This document shows positions 8,870-17,101 of a stretch of DNA of 64,000 nucleotides, piece by piece. Position 1 is the stretch's first letter. Every line of letters starts with the position of its first letter. Origin of the DNA: JBBIPA01 sp963820495 (GTDB lineage: Bacteria; Chloroflexota; Dehalococcoidia; GIF9; UBA5629). The position numbers were made by a program, and so were the translations under genes. The stretch spans positions 248,001-312,000 of the forward strand of contig CAWGAF010000002.1 of the NCBI GenBank assembly GCA_963820495.1, read 5' to 3'. Under the pieces are notes generated by a model. It was not told the origin of the DNA. It searched no databases and saw only the letters and a program-made list of their open reading frames with translations.

Positions 8870-9532
8870 TTAAATGTTGATTGAGTCCGTTGGCTGTGGC
8901 GTATAGTCCGAATCTGGTACATTGGCGTTTGTTGGTATCTGAGCCTTATCAACGAATGGGGTAATATGCCCTTTAGCCCGTATCACGGTTCTTTTGCGTT
9001 TGATATAACGTTTGCTTGCCCAGAGACCATTTAAAAAACTGCGGTCTAGCAAGTGACGGCTATCAACTATATCCAGCAGGTCTTTGGAAACTACGTTCTC
9101 GAAATAGGCTACCTCCACGTGCTTGCCCATATTCTTCACGGCTTGAAGAGCATAAGCGAAATCTGAGTCGCCGCTTACCAGAATTGCTACATCGTAAGCA
9201 TTATTCCAGGCGAAATACAACAGGTCGGTGGCTAACATAATGTCTATACCTTTTTCAATAGGCACACCCTGGGCTACCTTAGTTTTTCCCAGACGTACCT
9301 CCAAATATGGTGTCTTGTTAAGAACCTCGAGAAACTCCTGTTGCTCTTTGTGAGCATCAGGCCATTTAGCTGGCTCCTGCAAAACATTGTAATAATAGGT
9401 TCTGAAAAGCGGCCTGGAATTACATAATTTGGAAATAAACCCAATGAAATAGAGATCGTATCTGCCGAAATTGTTTTTCAGGGCGTGGTATAAATTACTG
9501 CCATCTATAAATATGGCAACCCTATCTCCCAA
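8870..9532 (-). CDS. NYN-domain (LabA/DUF88-type) putative ribonuclease
   Basis: 220 aa. Residues 1-160 form a NYN (PIN-like) domain: AIFIDGSNLYHAL with the metal-binding Asp near the N-terminus, the acidic DIMLATDLLYFAW segment, and VSGDSDFAYAL with the typical GDSDF. These are the usual acidic positions of the family. A basic patch (KRYIKRKRTVIRAKG) follows. The start is TTG after GGAGGG. The family includes LabA-like proteins and RNases; the substrate here is unknown. Confidence 0.88.
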   Translation of the reverse strand: MGDRVAIFIDGSNLYHALKNNFGRYDLYFIGFISKLCNSRPLFRTYYYNVLQEPAKWPDAHKEQQEFLEVLNKTPYLEVRLGKTKVAQGVPIEKGIDIMLATDLLYFAWNNAYDVAILVSGDSDFAYALQAVKNMGKHVEVAYFENVVSKDLLDIVDSRHLLDRSFLNGLWASKRYIKRKRTVIRAKGHITPFVDKAQIPTNANVPDSDYTPQPTDSINI

Positions 9533-9553
9533 AATTCCCTCCTTTTAGAGAGT

Positions 9554-9614
9554 GCTGAAAAACTGCTATTTAACCTCCTGTATCCCCCATTCTTGGGGGC
9601 ACCTCTTTTTCAGC
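9554..9614. repeat. MITE-like element with 9-bp inverted ends
   Basis: Ends GCTGAAAAA (9554-9562) and TTTTTCAGC (9606-9614) enclose the hairpin CCCCCA-TTCT-TGGGGG (about 9583-9599). The inner part is a better-preserved relative of the sequence at about 8045-8092. It has no coding capacity. Confidence 0.6.
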
Positions 9615-9715
9615 GGTCTCTTAATATTAATCGGTGATAATAGTATAACTCATTTCTGGTTAACATTGTTCGCCTATAGCTGTAGCGAACAGTTCCAGTC
9701 AAAAGATTTGACAAA

Positions 9716-9761
9716 TATTAAGGTTATTACTATTATATGTATATACATATATACATATAAT
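9716..9761 (+). promoter_or_regulatory. arsR promoter with overlapping 14-2-14 palindromic operator
   Basis: The -35 TTGACA is at 9716-9721 and a -10-like TATATA at 9740-9745 (18-bp spacer). A perfect inverted repeat with 14-bp arms separated by CA covers 9732-9761 and contains the -10. The layout matches the 12-2-12 operators of the ArsR/SmtB family, so autorepression by the next gene is likely. Confidence 0.8.
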
Positions 9762-9774
9762 AAAAGGTCTTATC

Positions 9775-10107
9775 ATGGTAAGTTACAATATGGAGCTTTA
9801 CAAATTAAAAGCAGAGCTGTGCAAGACTTTTTCTGATCCCAAGAGACTCATTATTATCAGTGAGTTGCGGAGTGGAGAGAAGGCGGTAGGTGACTTGGCT
9901 CAGGCTCTGGGATTAAGTCAAGCGGTTGTTTCACGACAATTGGCTATACTTCGTGATAAGGGTGTAGTAAGGCCGCGCCGAGAAGGGACGAATGTATATT
10001 ACAGTCTTACCGATCTCACGATAGGTGAAGCTTGCGACCTGGTTCACCAGATATTGTTAAACCAGATAGAGAAAAACAGGGAATTTACTGAGAAGCTGAT
10101 AACCTAG
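9775..10107 (+). CDS. ArsR/SmtB-family transcriptional regulator
   Basis: A 110-aa winged-helix repressor: CKTFSDPKRLIIISELRSGEKAVGDLAQALGLSQAVVSRQLAILRDKGVVRPRREGTNVYYSL covers the whole ArsR fold, with the recognition helix SQAVVSRQLAIL. There is no CxC or ELCVCDL metal site in helix 3; one Cys occurs near residue 14 and one in the C-terminal helix. The signal may therefore be a thiol or sulfur species or a small molecule rather than a metal. A 14-2-14 operator overlaps its own promoter. Two micro-ORFs and a flavoprotein follow on the same strand. Confidence 0.9.
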   Translation: MVSYNMELYKLKAELCKTFSDPKRLIIISELRSGEKAVGDLAQALGLSQAVVSRQLAILRDKGVVRPRREGTNVYYSLTDLTIGEACDLVHQILLNQIEKNREFTEKLIT

Positions 10108-10135
10108 TTTTAGATGATTAAAGGGGGATAATCTC

Positions 10136-10246
10136 ATGCCGCATATGATTGGCGATGTAGTACCGCTGGTTACGCAGCCGATGATAGACTACTTAACAGT
10201 TAATAGCCGTAAGCAATCATCTGATGTTTTGCTTGCTAAGCGGTAA
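10136..10246 (+). CDS. Micro-ORF, 36 aa, function unknown
   Basis: ATG at 10136 after AAGGGGG, encoding MPHMIGDVVPLVTQPMIDYL and a basic tail. It begins 28 bases after arsR and could be translated from the arsR transcript. It has no recognised domain and may be the remnant of a longer gene. Confidence 0.3.
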   Translation: MPHMIGDVVPLVTQPMIDYLTVNSRKQSSDVLLAKR

Positions 10247-10280
10247 ACAAAGTAAAATTAAAAACTGAGGAAATGGTTGG

Positions 10281-10406
10281 ATGAGGAAGGTAAAGTTTGC
10301 CCTGCTTGGTTTAGCCGTATACCTACTGGCTATTGGAGTAGCCTCATATTTTTATTTTCAAACAACTACTTCCAGAGTCCAGCCGGCTACGAAATATTAC
10401 ACTTGA
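10281..10406 (+). CDS. Micro-ORF, 41-aa single-pass membrane peptide
   Basis: MRKVKFALLGLAVYLLAIGVAS followed by a short polar tail: a basic start and one membrane segment (about residues 5-26). A weak GAGG stands about 11 bases upstream. It lies between the ArsR gene and the flavoprotein, and its stop sits at the start of a 10-bp inverted repeat. It could be a small membrane protein or the start of a decayed gene. Confidence 0.35.
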   Translation: MRKVKFALLGLAVYLLAIGVASYFYFQTTTSRVQPATKYYT

Positions 10407-10438
10407 GGGCAATATCGGTAGGGCAGGTTTGCCCTCAA
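10403..10438 (+). promoter_or_regulatory. Stem-loop before the flavoprotein gene
   Basis: Perfect 10-bp arms TTGAGGGCAA (10403-10412) and TTGCCCTCAA (10429-10438) with a 16-base loop. No U-run follows, so it is not an ordinary terminator. It ends 12 bases before the GGAGG of the flavoprotein gene and may affect its translation or the processing of the arsR transcript. Confidence 0.55.
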
Positions 10439-10460
10439 ATGTTTCTGCTGGAGGTGGCAA

Positions 10461-11027
10461 TTGAAAGTCCTGGGAATTATGGGAAGTCCACGGGTTAAAG
10501 GCAATACCGATTTGCTGCTTGATGAGGCATTAAAGGGAGCGCAAAGCCAGGGTTCTGAGATTGAAAAGATTATTGTGGATAAACTCAAAATCGCTCCTTG
10601 CAAAGAATATTATGGCTGCCTCAGAGACGGTAACTGTGTAATACGAGATGATATGGACAATATCTATCCCAAGCTTCTGGAAGCAGATAGGATAATAATC
10701 GCTTCTCCTATGTTTTTCTATGGAGTAACTAGTCAGCTAAAGGCGCTCATCGACCGTTGTCAGGCAATATGGGCCAGGAAGTACGTTCTTAAGCAAAAGC
10801 TTTCCGATAAAGAGAGAAAAGGTGCCTTTATCGCCGTGGGAGCAACCAAAGGCAAGCAATTATTCGATGGCTCGATATTGGTGATTAAATATTTCTACCA
10901 AGCTATAGAAGTTAGTTATGTAGACGAACTCCTCATCCGTGGTGTGGACAAGAAGGGGGAGATCAAGTACCAACCCACAGCATTATCCGAAGCATTTGAA
11001 CTGGGTAAAAGGCTGGCTCAGTCATAG
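10461..11027 (+). CDS. NADPH-dependent FMN reductase / flavodoxin-fold protein
   Basis: 188 aa. The N-terminus MKVLGIMGSPRVKGNTDLLLDEAL is the FMN-phosphate loop (GSPR-x(2)-GNT) of the NAD(P)H-dependent FMN reductase family; ASPMFFYGVTSQLKALIDR is the second FMN-binding loop. The CKEYYGCLRDGNCVIRDDM segment resembles the Cys-containing insert of iron-sulfur flavoproteins, but the full four-Cys cluster is not seen. The start is TTG with GGAGG 5 bases upstream. It probably belongs to the ArsR-controlled unit. Confidence 0.88.
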   Translation: MKVLGIMGSPRVKGNTDLLLDEALKGAQSQGSEIEKIIVDKLKIAPCKEYYGCLRDGNCVIRDDMDNIYPKLLEADRIIIASPMFFYGVTSQLKALIDRCQAIWARKYVLKQKLSDKERKGAFIAVGATKGKQLFDGSILVIKYFYQAIEVSYVDELLIRGVDKKGEIKYQPTALSEAFELGKRLAQS

Positions 11028-11174
11028 TATATTTAAATTTCCTTGCAGCCCTTTTCATGCGAAGGGTAAAAGAGCCGTTACCGATTTGGGACTTCCCAAA
11101 AACAATGCCGTTAGTGTAATATACTAACCAGGCATATCTAGTCATTAGAATTATAAAACGTTGGGAAGTGAGAG

Positions 11175-11444
11175 ATGAGTAATTCAAATTCAGAGTCCAA
11201 GTTTGCTATAGGTTTTATTGTGGGAGTGGCTGCTGGTTTAGCGATTGGGTTTTTATTTGCACCGAAGTCAGGTGCGGAGACCAGGGAGCTGTTGGGAGAA
11301 AAAGTAGCCGCTGTTGGTGAGAAGGTTAGGGAAATCGTTGATGGTGTTGGTGGGAAAGTAAGGGAAGTAGGTGGCGACCGAGAGAAAATATATAAGGAAG
11401 CTTGTAAGCAACCTAGGGTAAAGCCTTATACTGAGGAATTATAG
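11175..11444 (+). CDS. YtxH-domain small membrane protein
   Basis: 89 aa with one glycine-rich membrane segment (about residues 10-28, FAIGFIVGVAAGLAIGFLFAP) followed by the KSGAETRELLGEKVAA motif typical of the YtxH/gas-vesicle-like family, then an amphipathic charged region. Members are membrane-anchored, often stress-linked, with unknown biochemistry. A GAAGTGAGAG stretch serves as ribosome-binding site. Confidence 0.82.
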   Translation: MSNSNSESKFAIGFIVGVAAGLAIGFLFAPKSGAETRELLGEKVAAVGEKVREIVDGVGGKVREVGGDREKIYKEACKQPRVKPYTEEL

Positions 11445-11470
11445 ATACTGTACCAGCCAGCCTCTCTGTT

Positions 11471-12058
11471 TTAGCGCTTCACAGCACGAGCCAGATAACT
11501 ATCGCTATCATCTTCTATTTTAATGCCAGTGAATCCCGCCGTTGATAGTAGCGAGTGCATTTCTTCGGTGTCAGGGATAGTATCCTTTTCCACGGATGGT
11601 ACGGTGCGGTGGATTTCGTTTATTGCTGAGCGGCTCGAGGTATGACAAATAAATAATCTTCCCTCGCTATTGAGCACGCGAGACATTTCGGTAAGCGCCC
11701 AGGGCTTGTTATGGAAGTGGGGAAAACTGGAATAACACACTATGGCATCAAAAGCTTTTTCAACGAGAGGCAGATTGACTATATCAGCATGAAGATGCTC
11801 CACATTCCTGTAGAAACCTTTGGCCCTGGATATTTTTAACATCTCTTCGGCAATATCTATAGCTATCAACTGTCCCTTGGCACCAATCTTATTCAATAGA
11901 AAGGGGACGAATATCCCTGTCCCAGTACCCACATCAAGCACTGTGAAACCTGGCTTGATATCCAATCGCTGTACCATTCTCTCCAGTTTGGAGGAATCTT
12001 TTTCCGCAATTTCTTCATCCCAGATAGCTGCCTTCTTATTGAAGAAAGCTCTAACCAT
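11471..12058 (-). CDS. Class I SAM-dependent methyltransferase
   Basis: 195 aa with the Rossmann methyltransferase motifs: VLDVGTGTGIFVPFLL (motif I), IAIDIAEEML (motif II), ADIVNLPLVEKAFDAIVCYSSFPHF (motifs post-II and III) and a UbiE-like ALTEMSRVLNSEGRLFICHT. The substrate is not evident. Its start overlaps the end of the metal-permease gene by 8 bases, so it is translationally coupled to the metal transporter operon; a metal-related role is an inference from that. Confidence 0.87.
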   Translation of the reverse strand: MVRAFFNKKAAIWDEEIAEKDSSKLERMVQRLDIKPGFTVLDVGTGTGIFVPFLLNKIGAKGQLIAIDIAEEMLKISRAKGFYRNVEHLHADIVNLPLVEKAFDAIVCYSSFPHFHNKPWALTEMSRVLNSEGRLFICHTSSRSAINEIHRTVPSVEKDTIPDTEEMHSLLSTAGFTGIKIEDDSDSYLARAVKR

Positions 12059-12902
12059 TTTCTGCCTCCGTGAGTGTTGATGCTTGCCAGCTTTTTACTC
12101 TTTTCTTTGGTGAGAAAAGGGCGGCTAAACCAAAGATAACGGATGAGATTACAACTATGGTGGCACCACTGGGAATATTGAACAGGTAAGAAAATAACAG
12201 CCCTATCCAACCGGAGAGGACGCCAAAAGCTGCGGAAAGAAGGAACATGCGCTTCATGCTATAGGTGAGCTGATAGGCAGCGGCCGCTGGGTTTAAAATC
12301 AGACTGAAAATAAGCAGCCCGCCTATAGAACGGAGCGATGCAGTTATAGTAGCGCCTGTCAAGAATAAAATACCATATAGAATCAGTGTAGATGGTATAC
12401 CAACTGACAGGGCGATATTTCTGTTAAAAAGTGTCGCTTGAATTTCCTTATAAAAGATTAGCACCAGTATAACTACAACTAAAGCTACTATTCCCAGAAT
12501 TATGATGTCGCCTCTGGTATTGGTCAGGATACTGCCCCAGAGTAATTCCAGGGCGCCGGATTTAGTGGTTGACATCAATCCCATAAAGAGGAAAGCCAGC
12601 CCTAACATCAGGGAGAAAATAACTCCCACGGAGGTTTCGGGGTTGAGTTCGCCACGGTCAGCCAGAGGACCAATGATAGCTGCGGACACTAGACTTAAAA
12701 CAAAGGCGCCGATAAGAGGATCGAAGCCTAACCAGAGCCCGAGAAGTGCACCGGCAAAAGCGGCGTGTGCCATACATACACCGATAAAGGGCATGTGCAA
12801 CAGCACTACGAAAACGCCTATAGTAGAGCAGGCAATGCCACCCAGGAAAGCAGAAAGTATGGCATTCTGCATGAATTGATAGCCCAAAATAGACAGGTCC
12901 AC
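12051..12902 (-). CDS. Metal (Zn/Mn-type) ABC transporter permease
   Basis: A 283-aa ABC-3 family permease with about eight membrane segments. It starts with LGYQFMQNAILSAFLGGIACSTIGVFVVL and carries the family region GGLLIFSLILNPAAAAYQL. It pairs with the ATPase 18 bases upstream and the binding protein beyond, giving a complete uptake system of the ZnuABC/TroABC kind. The metal cannot be told from sequence alone. Confidence 0.93.
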   Translation of the reverse strand: MDLSILGYQFMQNAILSAFLGGIACSTIGVFVVLLHMPFIGVCMAHAAFAGALLGLWLGFDPLIGAFVLSLVSAAIIGPLADRGELNPETSVGVIFSLMLGLAFLFMGLMSTTKSGALELLWGSILTNTRGDIIILGIVALVVVILVLIFYKEIQATLFNRNIALSVGIPSTLILYGILFLTGATITASLRSIGGLLIFSLILNPAAAAYQLTYSMKRMFLLSAAFGVLSGWIGLLFSYLFNIPSGATIVVISSVIFGLAALFSPKKRVKSWQASTLTEAENG

Positions 12903-12920
12903 CGGTTCATTCTAACGGGT

Positions 12921-13697
12921 TTATACCTTAACGGCCTCTTCCCGTCTCCTCCTCACTTCATTTATTGGTATATCATATACCTGACCGAGGTTATTGTCAG
13001 TTAACATCTCTTCGGGTGAACCATGTGCCCAGATGAGGCCATTTTTCATTAAAACTACGCGGTTACAAGCTAGGGGGAGGGCACCCAGGTCATGAGTGAC
13101 AAATAGGGTGGTAAGATGCCGGGAATTATGAATAAGCTTTACCAGTTGCAGGATATCTGATTGTGCTTTCCAGTCAAGCGAGGCTGTCGGTTCGTCTAAA
13201 AGAAATATCTGGGGTTCCTGGGCAAGACAACGGGCTATGGCGACTCTTTGCTGCTCGCCTCCAGAAAGGTGTCCGATGGGTCTGTCCATCAAATGAGCCA
13301 TACCTACCAACTCCAGCACTTCATCAACGATTTTCCAGTCGTTCTTACCTGGTCTGTTCAATAGACCCAAAATACCGTAACGTCCTATCATTACCACCTC
13401 ACGAACAGTTATTGGCATGCGAGGTTCTATATTTTGAATCTGTGCTACGTAACCAACTTTCCTTCTCAAAGAATGCCCATTACCCGGTTTCAGATAATGA
13501 TCCAGCACACATACCCGCCCGCTTAATAGTTTTCCCATACCGTTAACTGTAGTAAGAATAGTAGTTTTGCCAGCGCCATTTGGCCCGATTATACCCACAA
13601 ATTCTCCGTCTGTTACTTTAAACGATACACCCCTGAGGGCTATATCCTCTCTGTAAGAGACGACGGCATCTTGAATATCTATTACTGTATGTTCCAT
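12921..13697 (-). CDS. Metal ABC transporter ATP-binding protein
   Basis: 258 aa. Walker A is GPNGAGKTT, the signature LSGGEQQR, Walker B IFLLDEP, and the switch histidine is in FVTHD. Similarity to ZnuC/TroB-type ATPases is clear from length and from its place between binding protein and permease. The order on the minus strand is binding protein, ATPase, permease, methyltransferase. Confidence 0.93.
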   Translation of the reverse strand: MEHTVIDIQDAVVSYREDIALRGVSFKVTDGEFVGIIGPNGAGKTTILTTVNGMGKLLSGRVCVLDHYLKPGNGHSLRRKVGYVAQIQNIEPRMPITVREVVMIGRYGILGLLNRPGKNDWKIVDEVLELVGMAHLMDRPIGHLSGGEQQRVAIARCLAQEPQIFLLDEPTASLDWKAQSDILQLVKLIHNSRHLTTLFVTHDLGALPLACNRVVLMKNGLIWAHGSPEEMLTDNNLGQVYDIPINEVRRRREEAVKV

Positions 13698-13731
13698 ATT
13701 TTATTGTTTGTCGTTTTACTTCAATATCTGG

Positions 13732-14577
13732 CTATTTGGCTATTGCTTCCAGGATCAGTTCGACGTTACGGTCGATGGCTTTTTCCCAGGTATCAGTATC
13801 AGGTAAACCACCGGGAAAGTTGGAAAGAGTTGTTCTTTTGCAGCCCAATTCCTCAGCTATTCCTTTGCCGGCGTCATGTCCGCTCTGTAGATTCTCAATA
13901 AGCAAAGTTACATTTTCTGCTCTAGCTTTGTCTATTAACTCTTTCACTATCTGTGGGGTGAGTGTCTCGGGTCTGCCAAATGTACCCACGATATTTAAAC
14001 CAACCCATTTGACGAAGCCTGCCTGCTGCTCGTCACAGAGCACATTGACTTTATCAAGGCTGAATGGCGCCAGTTTGCCTTTGAGTTCAGTCTCTTTAGC
14101 TTCAACTGCGTTTTTGTATTTTAACGCTGTCTCCTGGTAAGAAGAACAATTTTTATTATCTACCTGACATAAGGCGGCGTTAATTTTATTGAGTGCCTCT
14201 ATTTGTACTGGCGGTGTCATCCAGTTACCCTCGATGTCAACCTTGGATACTACTAACTTTGGATTGTTTGCTGAGTCAATTAAACTCTGTGAGAACTTTT
14301 CCCCTTGCCAACCGTGCATGATAAAAAGGTCGGCATCAGCCAGCTTCTGAATATCGCCTGGCTTAACATCGAAATGCCCAGGGCATTGTGCCGGTGGTAC
14401 TATGTTTACAACGTCTACCTTGCCATTCCCAACCTGCTCTACCAGGAAAGCTATCAACGACGTGCTGGTAACTACCTTTAGTTTTGATGTGTCTGTTGGT
14501 GCGCAGCCACCCAGAATTAAGGCGGCAACAAGGCTCAAGACTAATGCAACAGTGATGAGAATGCTGGATTTTCTCAT
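13732..14577 (-). CDS. Metal ABC transporter substrate-binding lipoprotein
   Basis: 281 aa of the cluster A-I (ZnuA/TroA) family. The signal sequence ends in the lipobox LGGC, so the mature protein is probably anchored at Cys24-25. CPGHFDVKPGDIQKLADADLFIMHGWQGE holds the first metal-ligand His residues. The usual His-rich loop is absent, and only a few later candidates (for example GHDAG) are visible. First gene of the transporter operon; AAGGAGAAA precedes the ATG. Zinc or manganese are both possible. Confidence 0.92.
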   Translation of the reverse strand: MRKSSILITVALVLSLVAALILGGCAPTDTSKLKVVTSTSLIAFLVEQVGNGKVDVVNIVPPAQCPGHFDVKPGDIQKLADADLFIMHGWQGEKFSQSLIDSANNPKLVVSKVDIEGNWMTPPVQIEALNKINAALCQVDNKNCSSYQETALKYKNAVEAKETELKGKLAPFSLDKVNVLCDEQQAGFVKWVGLNIVGTFGRPETLTPQIVKELIDKARAENVTLLIENLQSGHDAGKGIAEELGCKRTTLSNFPGGLPDTDTWEKAIDRNVELILEAIAK

Positions 14578-14638
14578 TAATAAGTTTCTCCTTTCGTGTT
14601 TCCTATCTAAGAACTTTCGATACTTTATGTATTTGAGG

Positions 14639-15145
14639 TTAGATTACTCTGGGAATTAATCTCCATGGTACATGTTTCATGTAATCTTCATACGCATTCC
14701 CAAATTTTCCCTTCAAAAGTTCCTCCTCCTTTATTGCGGTCAGATATGTCAAGACAGTAAAGATGACTACTGGGATTAGCATCCATACAATGCCAAAACC
14801 GAAGGCAAAACCGAAATATATTAGAATCAAGCCCAGGTAACCCGGGTGCCTGATTTTGGAATATATACCTGAGGTTACAAGGTTCTTGTCTTTGCTTGTC
14901 GAGTGATCGTGCGCTTGCGCCCCATGCCTTTTGAATTCTTTATGCGCATATACTAAGTGAATAATATAACCTCCTGCCACTAAAATAGCTCCAATAATGT
15001 TAGGTAGCGGATATAGAGGAAATCTTAACCAGCCAAATATGAGTCCCAATATCCCTATAATGACCAATATCGGGAATTCAACTGCAACACCTATAATGAA
15101 TTTAGCCGAGACGTACCTGTCTAACAGTGTGATTTTTTTCATCAC
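14639..15145 (-). CDS. Isoprenylcysteine carboxyl methyltransferase-like membrane protein
   Basis: 168 aa with four or five membrane segments and the ICMT/PEMT signature SGIYSKIRHPGYLGLIL, then EEELLKGKFGNAYEDYMKHVPWRLIP. Bacterial members methylate lipids or other small hydrophobic substrates using SAM; the substrate is unknown here. It lies 61 bases upstream of the metal-binding lipoprotein gene on the same strand. Confidence 0.85.
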   Translation of the reverse strand: MMKKITLLDRYVSAKFIIGVAVEFPILVIIGILGLIFGWLRFPLYPLPNIIGAILVAGGYIIHLVYAHKEFKRHGAQAHDHSTSKDKNLVTSGIYSKIRHPGYLGLILIYFGFAFGFGIVWMLIPVVIFTVLTYLTAIKEEELLKGKFGNAYEDYMKHVPWRLIPRVI

Positions 15146-15290
15146 CTATTCTCTGCGAGAGATACTTAGATAATTGCAACTAATTGCAATAGCAACAGAA
15201 TGCAATATACCACTAAAGCGTCGTTCTGTCAAGAATATAAAGCCTTGGAAAAAGATTTTTTGTAACAGTTGCAGGCGTTGATGGCTGGCT

Positions 15291-16127
15291 CTAGGCTTGT
15301 CTGATGGCTATGATCATAGTTTTGGGACCACAATGTACACCCAAACCAGCGCCTAGTCTAGCTACATGAATTCGTTTTTCTTGAACTATAGAGCTGATAC
15401 GTTTTTTCAGCGTATTAGCTTCATCGGGCGTAGTACTGTGCACAATAGCTACTTCATGGATGTCGTGTGCCTGGTTCACAAAATCATATTGGCGCTCCAA
15501 CCCTTTAGCATAGGTACGTACCAGGCTAGATTGAAAAACTTCCCCACCCCTTAGAGAAAGCAGAGGTTTTACTCTTAACAAACTATCTGGCGTTACTTTT
15601 GTCTTAGAGATACGCCCGCCAGCAAGCAGGTATTTTAAACTATCCATAATTCCAAATATTTGTACCTTATTAATGACTTTCTTTGTCTCAAATAGAACCT
15701 GTTTGAGATTGCCTCCTGCCTGGGCTATCCTAGCTGCTGCCATTACTACTAGCCCCAGTCCCATGGATACAGAAAGTGAATCAACTACTTCAATATCACA
15801 CTTAGTCTTAGCCAGCACTTTGCCCTGCAGCGCTGAGTTGTAGGTGCCGCTCAGTTTGGCAGGGAGATGAATGGACACAATAGCATCAGCCTCCTTGGAT
15901 AGTTCGCTATACACGTTAGCAAAGTCTGCTGGCGTGGGCTGAACAGTAGTAGGATGATCTGATCCTTTTTCTAACCTCTTATAGACTTCATCAGCGCTTA
16001 TATCCACCCCATCACGGTAGGTTTTATCGCCAAAGCAAATGTACACTGGCACAATCGTTATTCCCAAAGCCTTGGTTATGTTTGCAGGTAGGTCGGAACA
16101 GCTATCAGTAACGATTTTAACTGGCAT
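15291..16127 (-). CDS. DegV family fatty-acid-binding protein
   Basis: 278 aa. It has the DegV start VKIVTDSCSDLP, then the segment YRDGVDISADEVYKRL, SIHLPAKLSGTYNSA and a C-terminal HCGPKTM. Members (FakB) present fatty acids to the FakA kinase for phospholipid synthesis; no fakA is visible in the window, though plsX at 54.3 kb uses the same acyl-phosphate pool. Confidence 0.92.
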   Translation of the reverse strand: MPVKIVTDSCSDLPANITKALGITIVPVYICFGDKTYRDGVDISADEVYKRLEKGSDHPTTVQPTPADFANVYSELSKEADAIVSIHLPAKLSGTYNSALQGKVLAKTKCDIEVVDSLSVSMGLGLVVMAAARIAQAGGNLKQVLFETKKVINKVQIFGIMDSLKYLLAGGRISKTKVTPDSLLRVKPLLSLRGGEVFQSSLVRTYAKGLERQYDFVNQAHDIHEVAIVHSTTPDEANTLKKRISSIVQEKRIHVARLGAGLGVHCGPKTMIIAIRQA

Positions 16128-16234
16128 ATTAATTTTCCTATTAGTATTGATGCCTAGGTATACTATGCCTATATTATAAATCCTTTTGCTACATTTTGCC
16201 TAGCTGTGTTTTTTTGTGGGGAAATTTTTTAGTC

Positions 16235-16263
16235 TTGACTGTCTCTTAGACAGACAATAAAAT
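16235..16263 (+). promoter_or_regulatory. Promoter of the AlkD-like gene with palindrome in the spacer
   Basis: TTGACT at 16235-16240 and TAAAAT at 16258-16263 are separated by 17 bp. CTGTCT-CTT-AGACAG, a perfect 6-bp inverted repeat (16239-16253), begins in the -35 box and fills most of the spacer, the position expected of a repressor operator. Confidence 0.7.
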
Positions 16264-16315
16264 GCTCAAGTATTAGCATATCAGCCAGTTAATAAGGATA
16301 AAAGAGATAGGGCAA

Positions 16316-17005
16316 ATGAATTGTAACGATATCATGAAGAGACTAAGGGCTTTGTCAGACCCTGAAGCTGTAGAAGGCATGGCACGGTATGGGATTAATC
16401 CAGATAATACATATGGAGTATCTATGCCGAATCTTAGGAAGATGGCAAAGGAAATTGGAATAAATCATGCCCTGGCACAGCAGCTCTGGGTATCTGGGAT
16501 ACGTGAAGCAATGATTCTGGCAACCATGGTGGAAGATGTGAATATGACTACCGAGGCGCAGGTGGAGAGTTGGGTGGGTGATTTTGATTCATGGGATGTT
16601 TGCGACCAGTGTTGTATGAATCTTCTGCGGAACACCAGATTTGCCTATGTGAAAGCGGCTGAATGGAGCTCGAGAGAGGAGGAATTTGTTAAAAGAGCCG
16701 GGTTTGTGCTCATGGCATGCCTGGTGGTTAGTGATAAGCAAGAAGATAACAGGAAATTTGAAAAATTTTTGCCTATTATAAAGAGGGAGACATCCGATAA
16801 TAGGATTTACGTTAAAAAGGCGGTTAACTGGGCATTAAGGCAAATCGGAAAACGTAACCTGTATTTGAACAGAAAGGCGATTGAAACTGCCCGGGAAATT
16901 CTAGAGATAGATTCGAAGAGCGCTAGATGGATTGCCTCGGATGCCATCAGAGAGCTAACCAGTCAGACAGTTCAACAAAGGTTGAAGAACCAAAAGAAAT
17001 TGTGA
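16316..17005 (+). CDS. AlkD-like DNA alkylation repair protein
   Basis: 229 aa made of HEAT-like helical repeats as in AlkD/AlkC glycosylases, which remove 3- and 7-alkylated purines without base flipping. The conserved DFDSWDVCDQ holds the catalytic-type Asp (WDxxD), and WSSREEEFVKRAGFVLMA is also characteristic. The promoter carries a palindrome between -35 and -10, suggesting damage- or signal-dependent control. The gene stands alone between degV and cca. Confidence 0.85.
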   Translation: MNCNDIMKRLRALSDPEAVEGMARYGINPDNTYGVSMPNLRKMAKEIGINHALAQQLWVSGIREAMILATMVEDVNMTTEAQVESWVGDFDSWDVCDQCCMNLLRNTRFAYVKAAEWSSREEEFVKRAGFVLMACLVVSDKQEDNRKFEKFLPIIKRETSDNRIYVKKAVNWALRQIGKRNLYLNRKAIETAREILEIDSKSARWIASDAIRELTSQTVQQRLKNQKKL

Positions 17006-17053
17006 GAATATCGTTTGTGAAGTGGTAATATTACGTTTTTCTGAAGTGCACCG

Positions 17054-17062
17054 TGCTATAAT
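17054..17062 (+). promoter_or_regulatory. Extended -10 promoter of cca
   Basis: TG-C-TATAAT at 17054-17062 (TATAAT 17057-17062); predicted start about 17069. No convincing -35 box, as usual for extended -10 promoters. Confidence 0.6.
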
Positions 17063-17101
17063 TTACCTAATCTTACACAAAGGCAAGGCGTAAGCGTTTG
17101 T

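Noticed and set aside
12502..12879. 125-aa plus-strand frame in the permease gene
   Set aside because: Antisense shadow of a conserved membrane protein gene.
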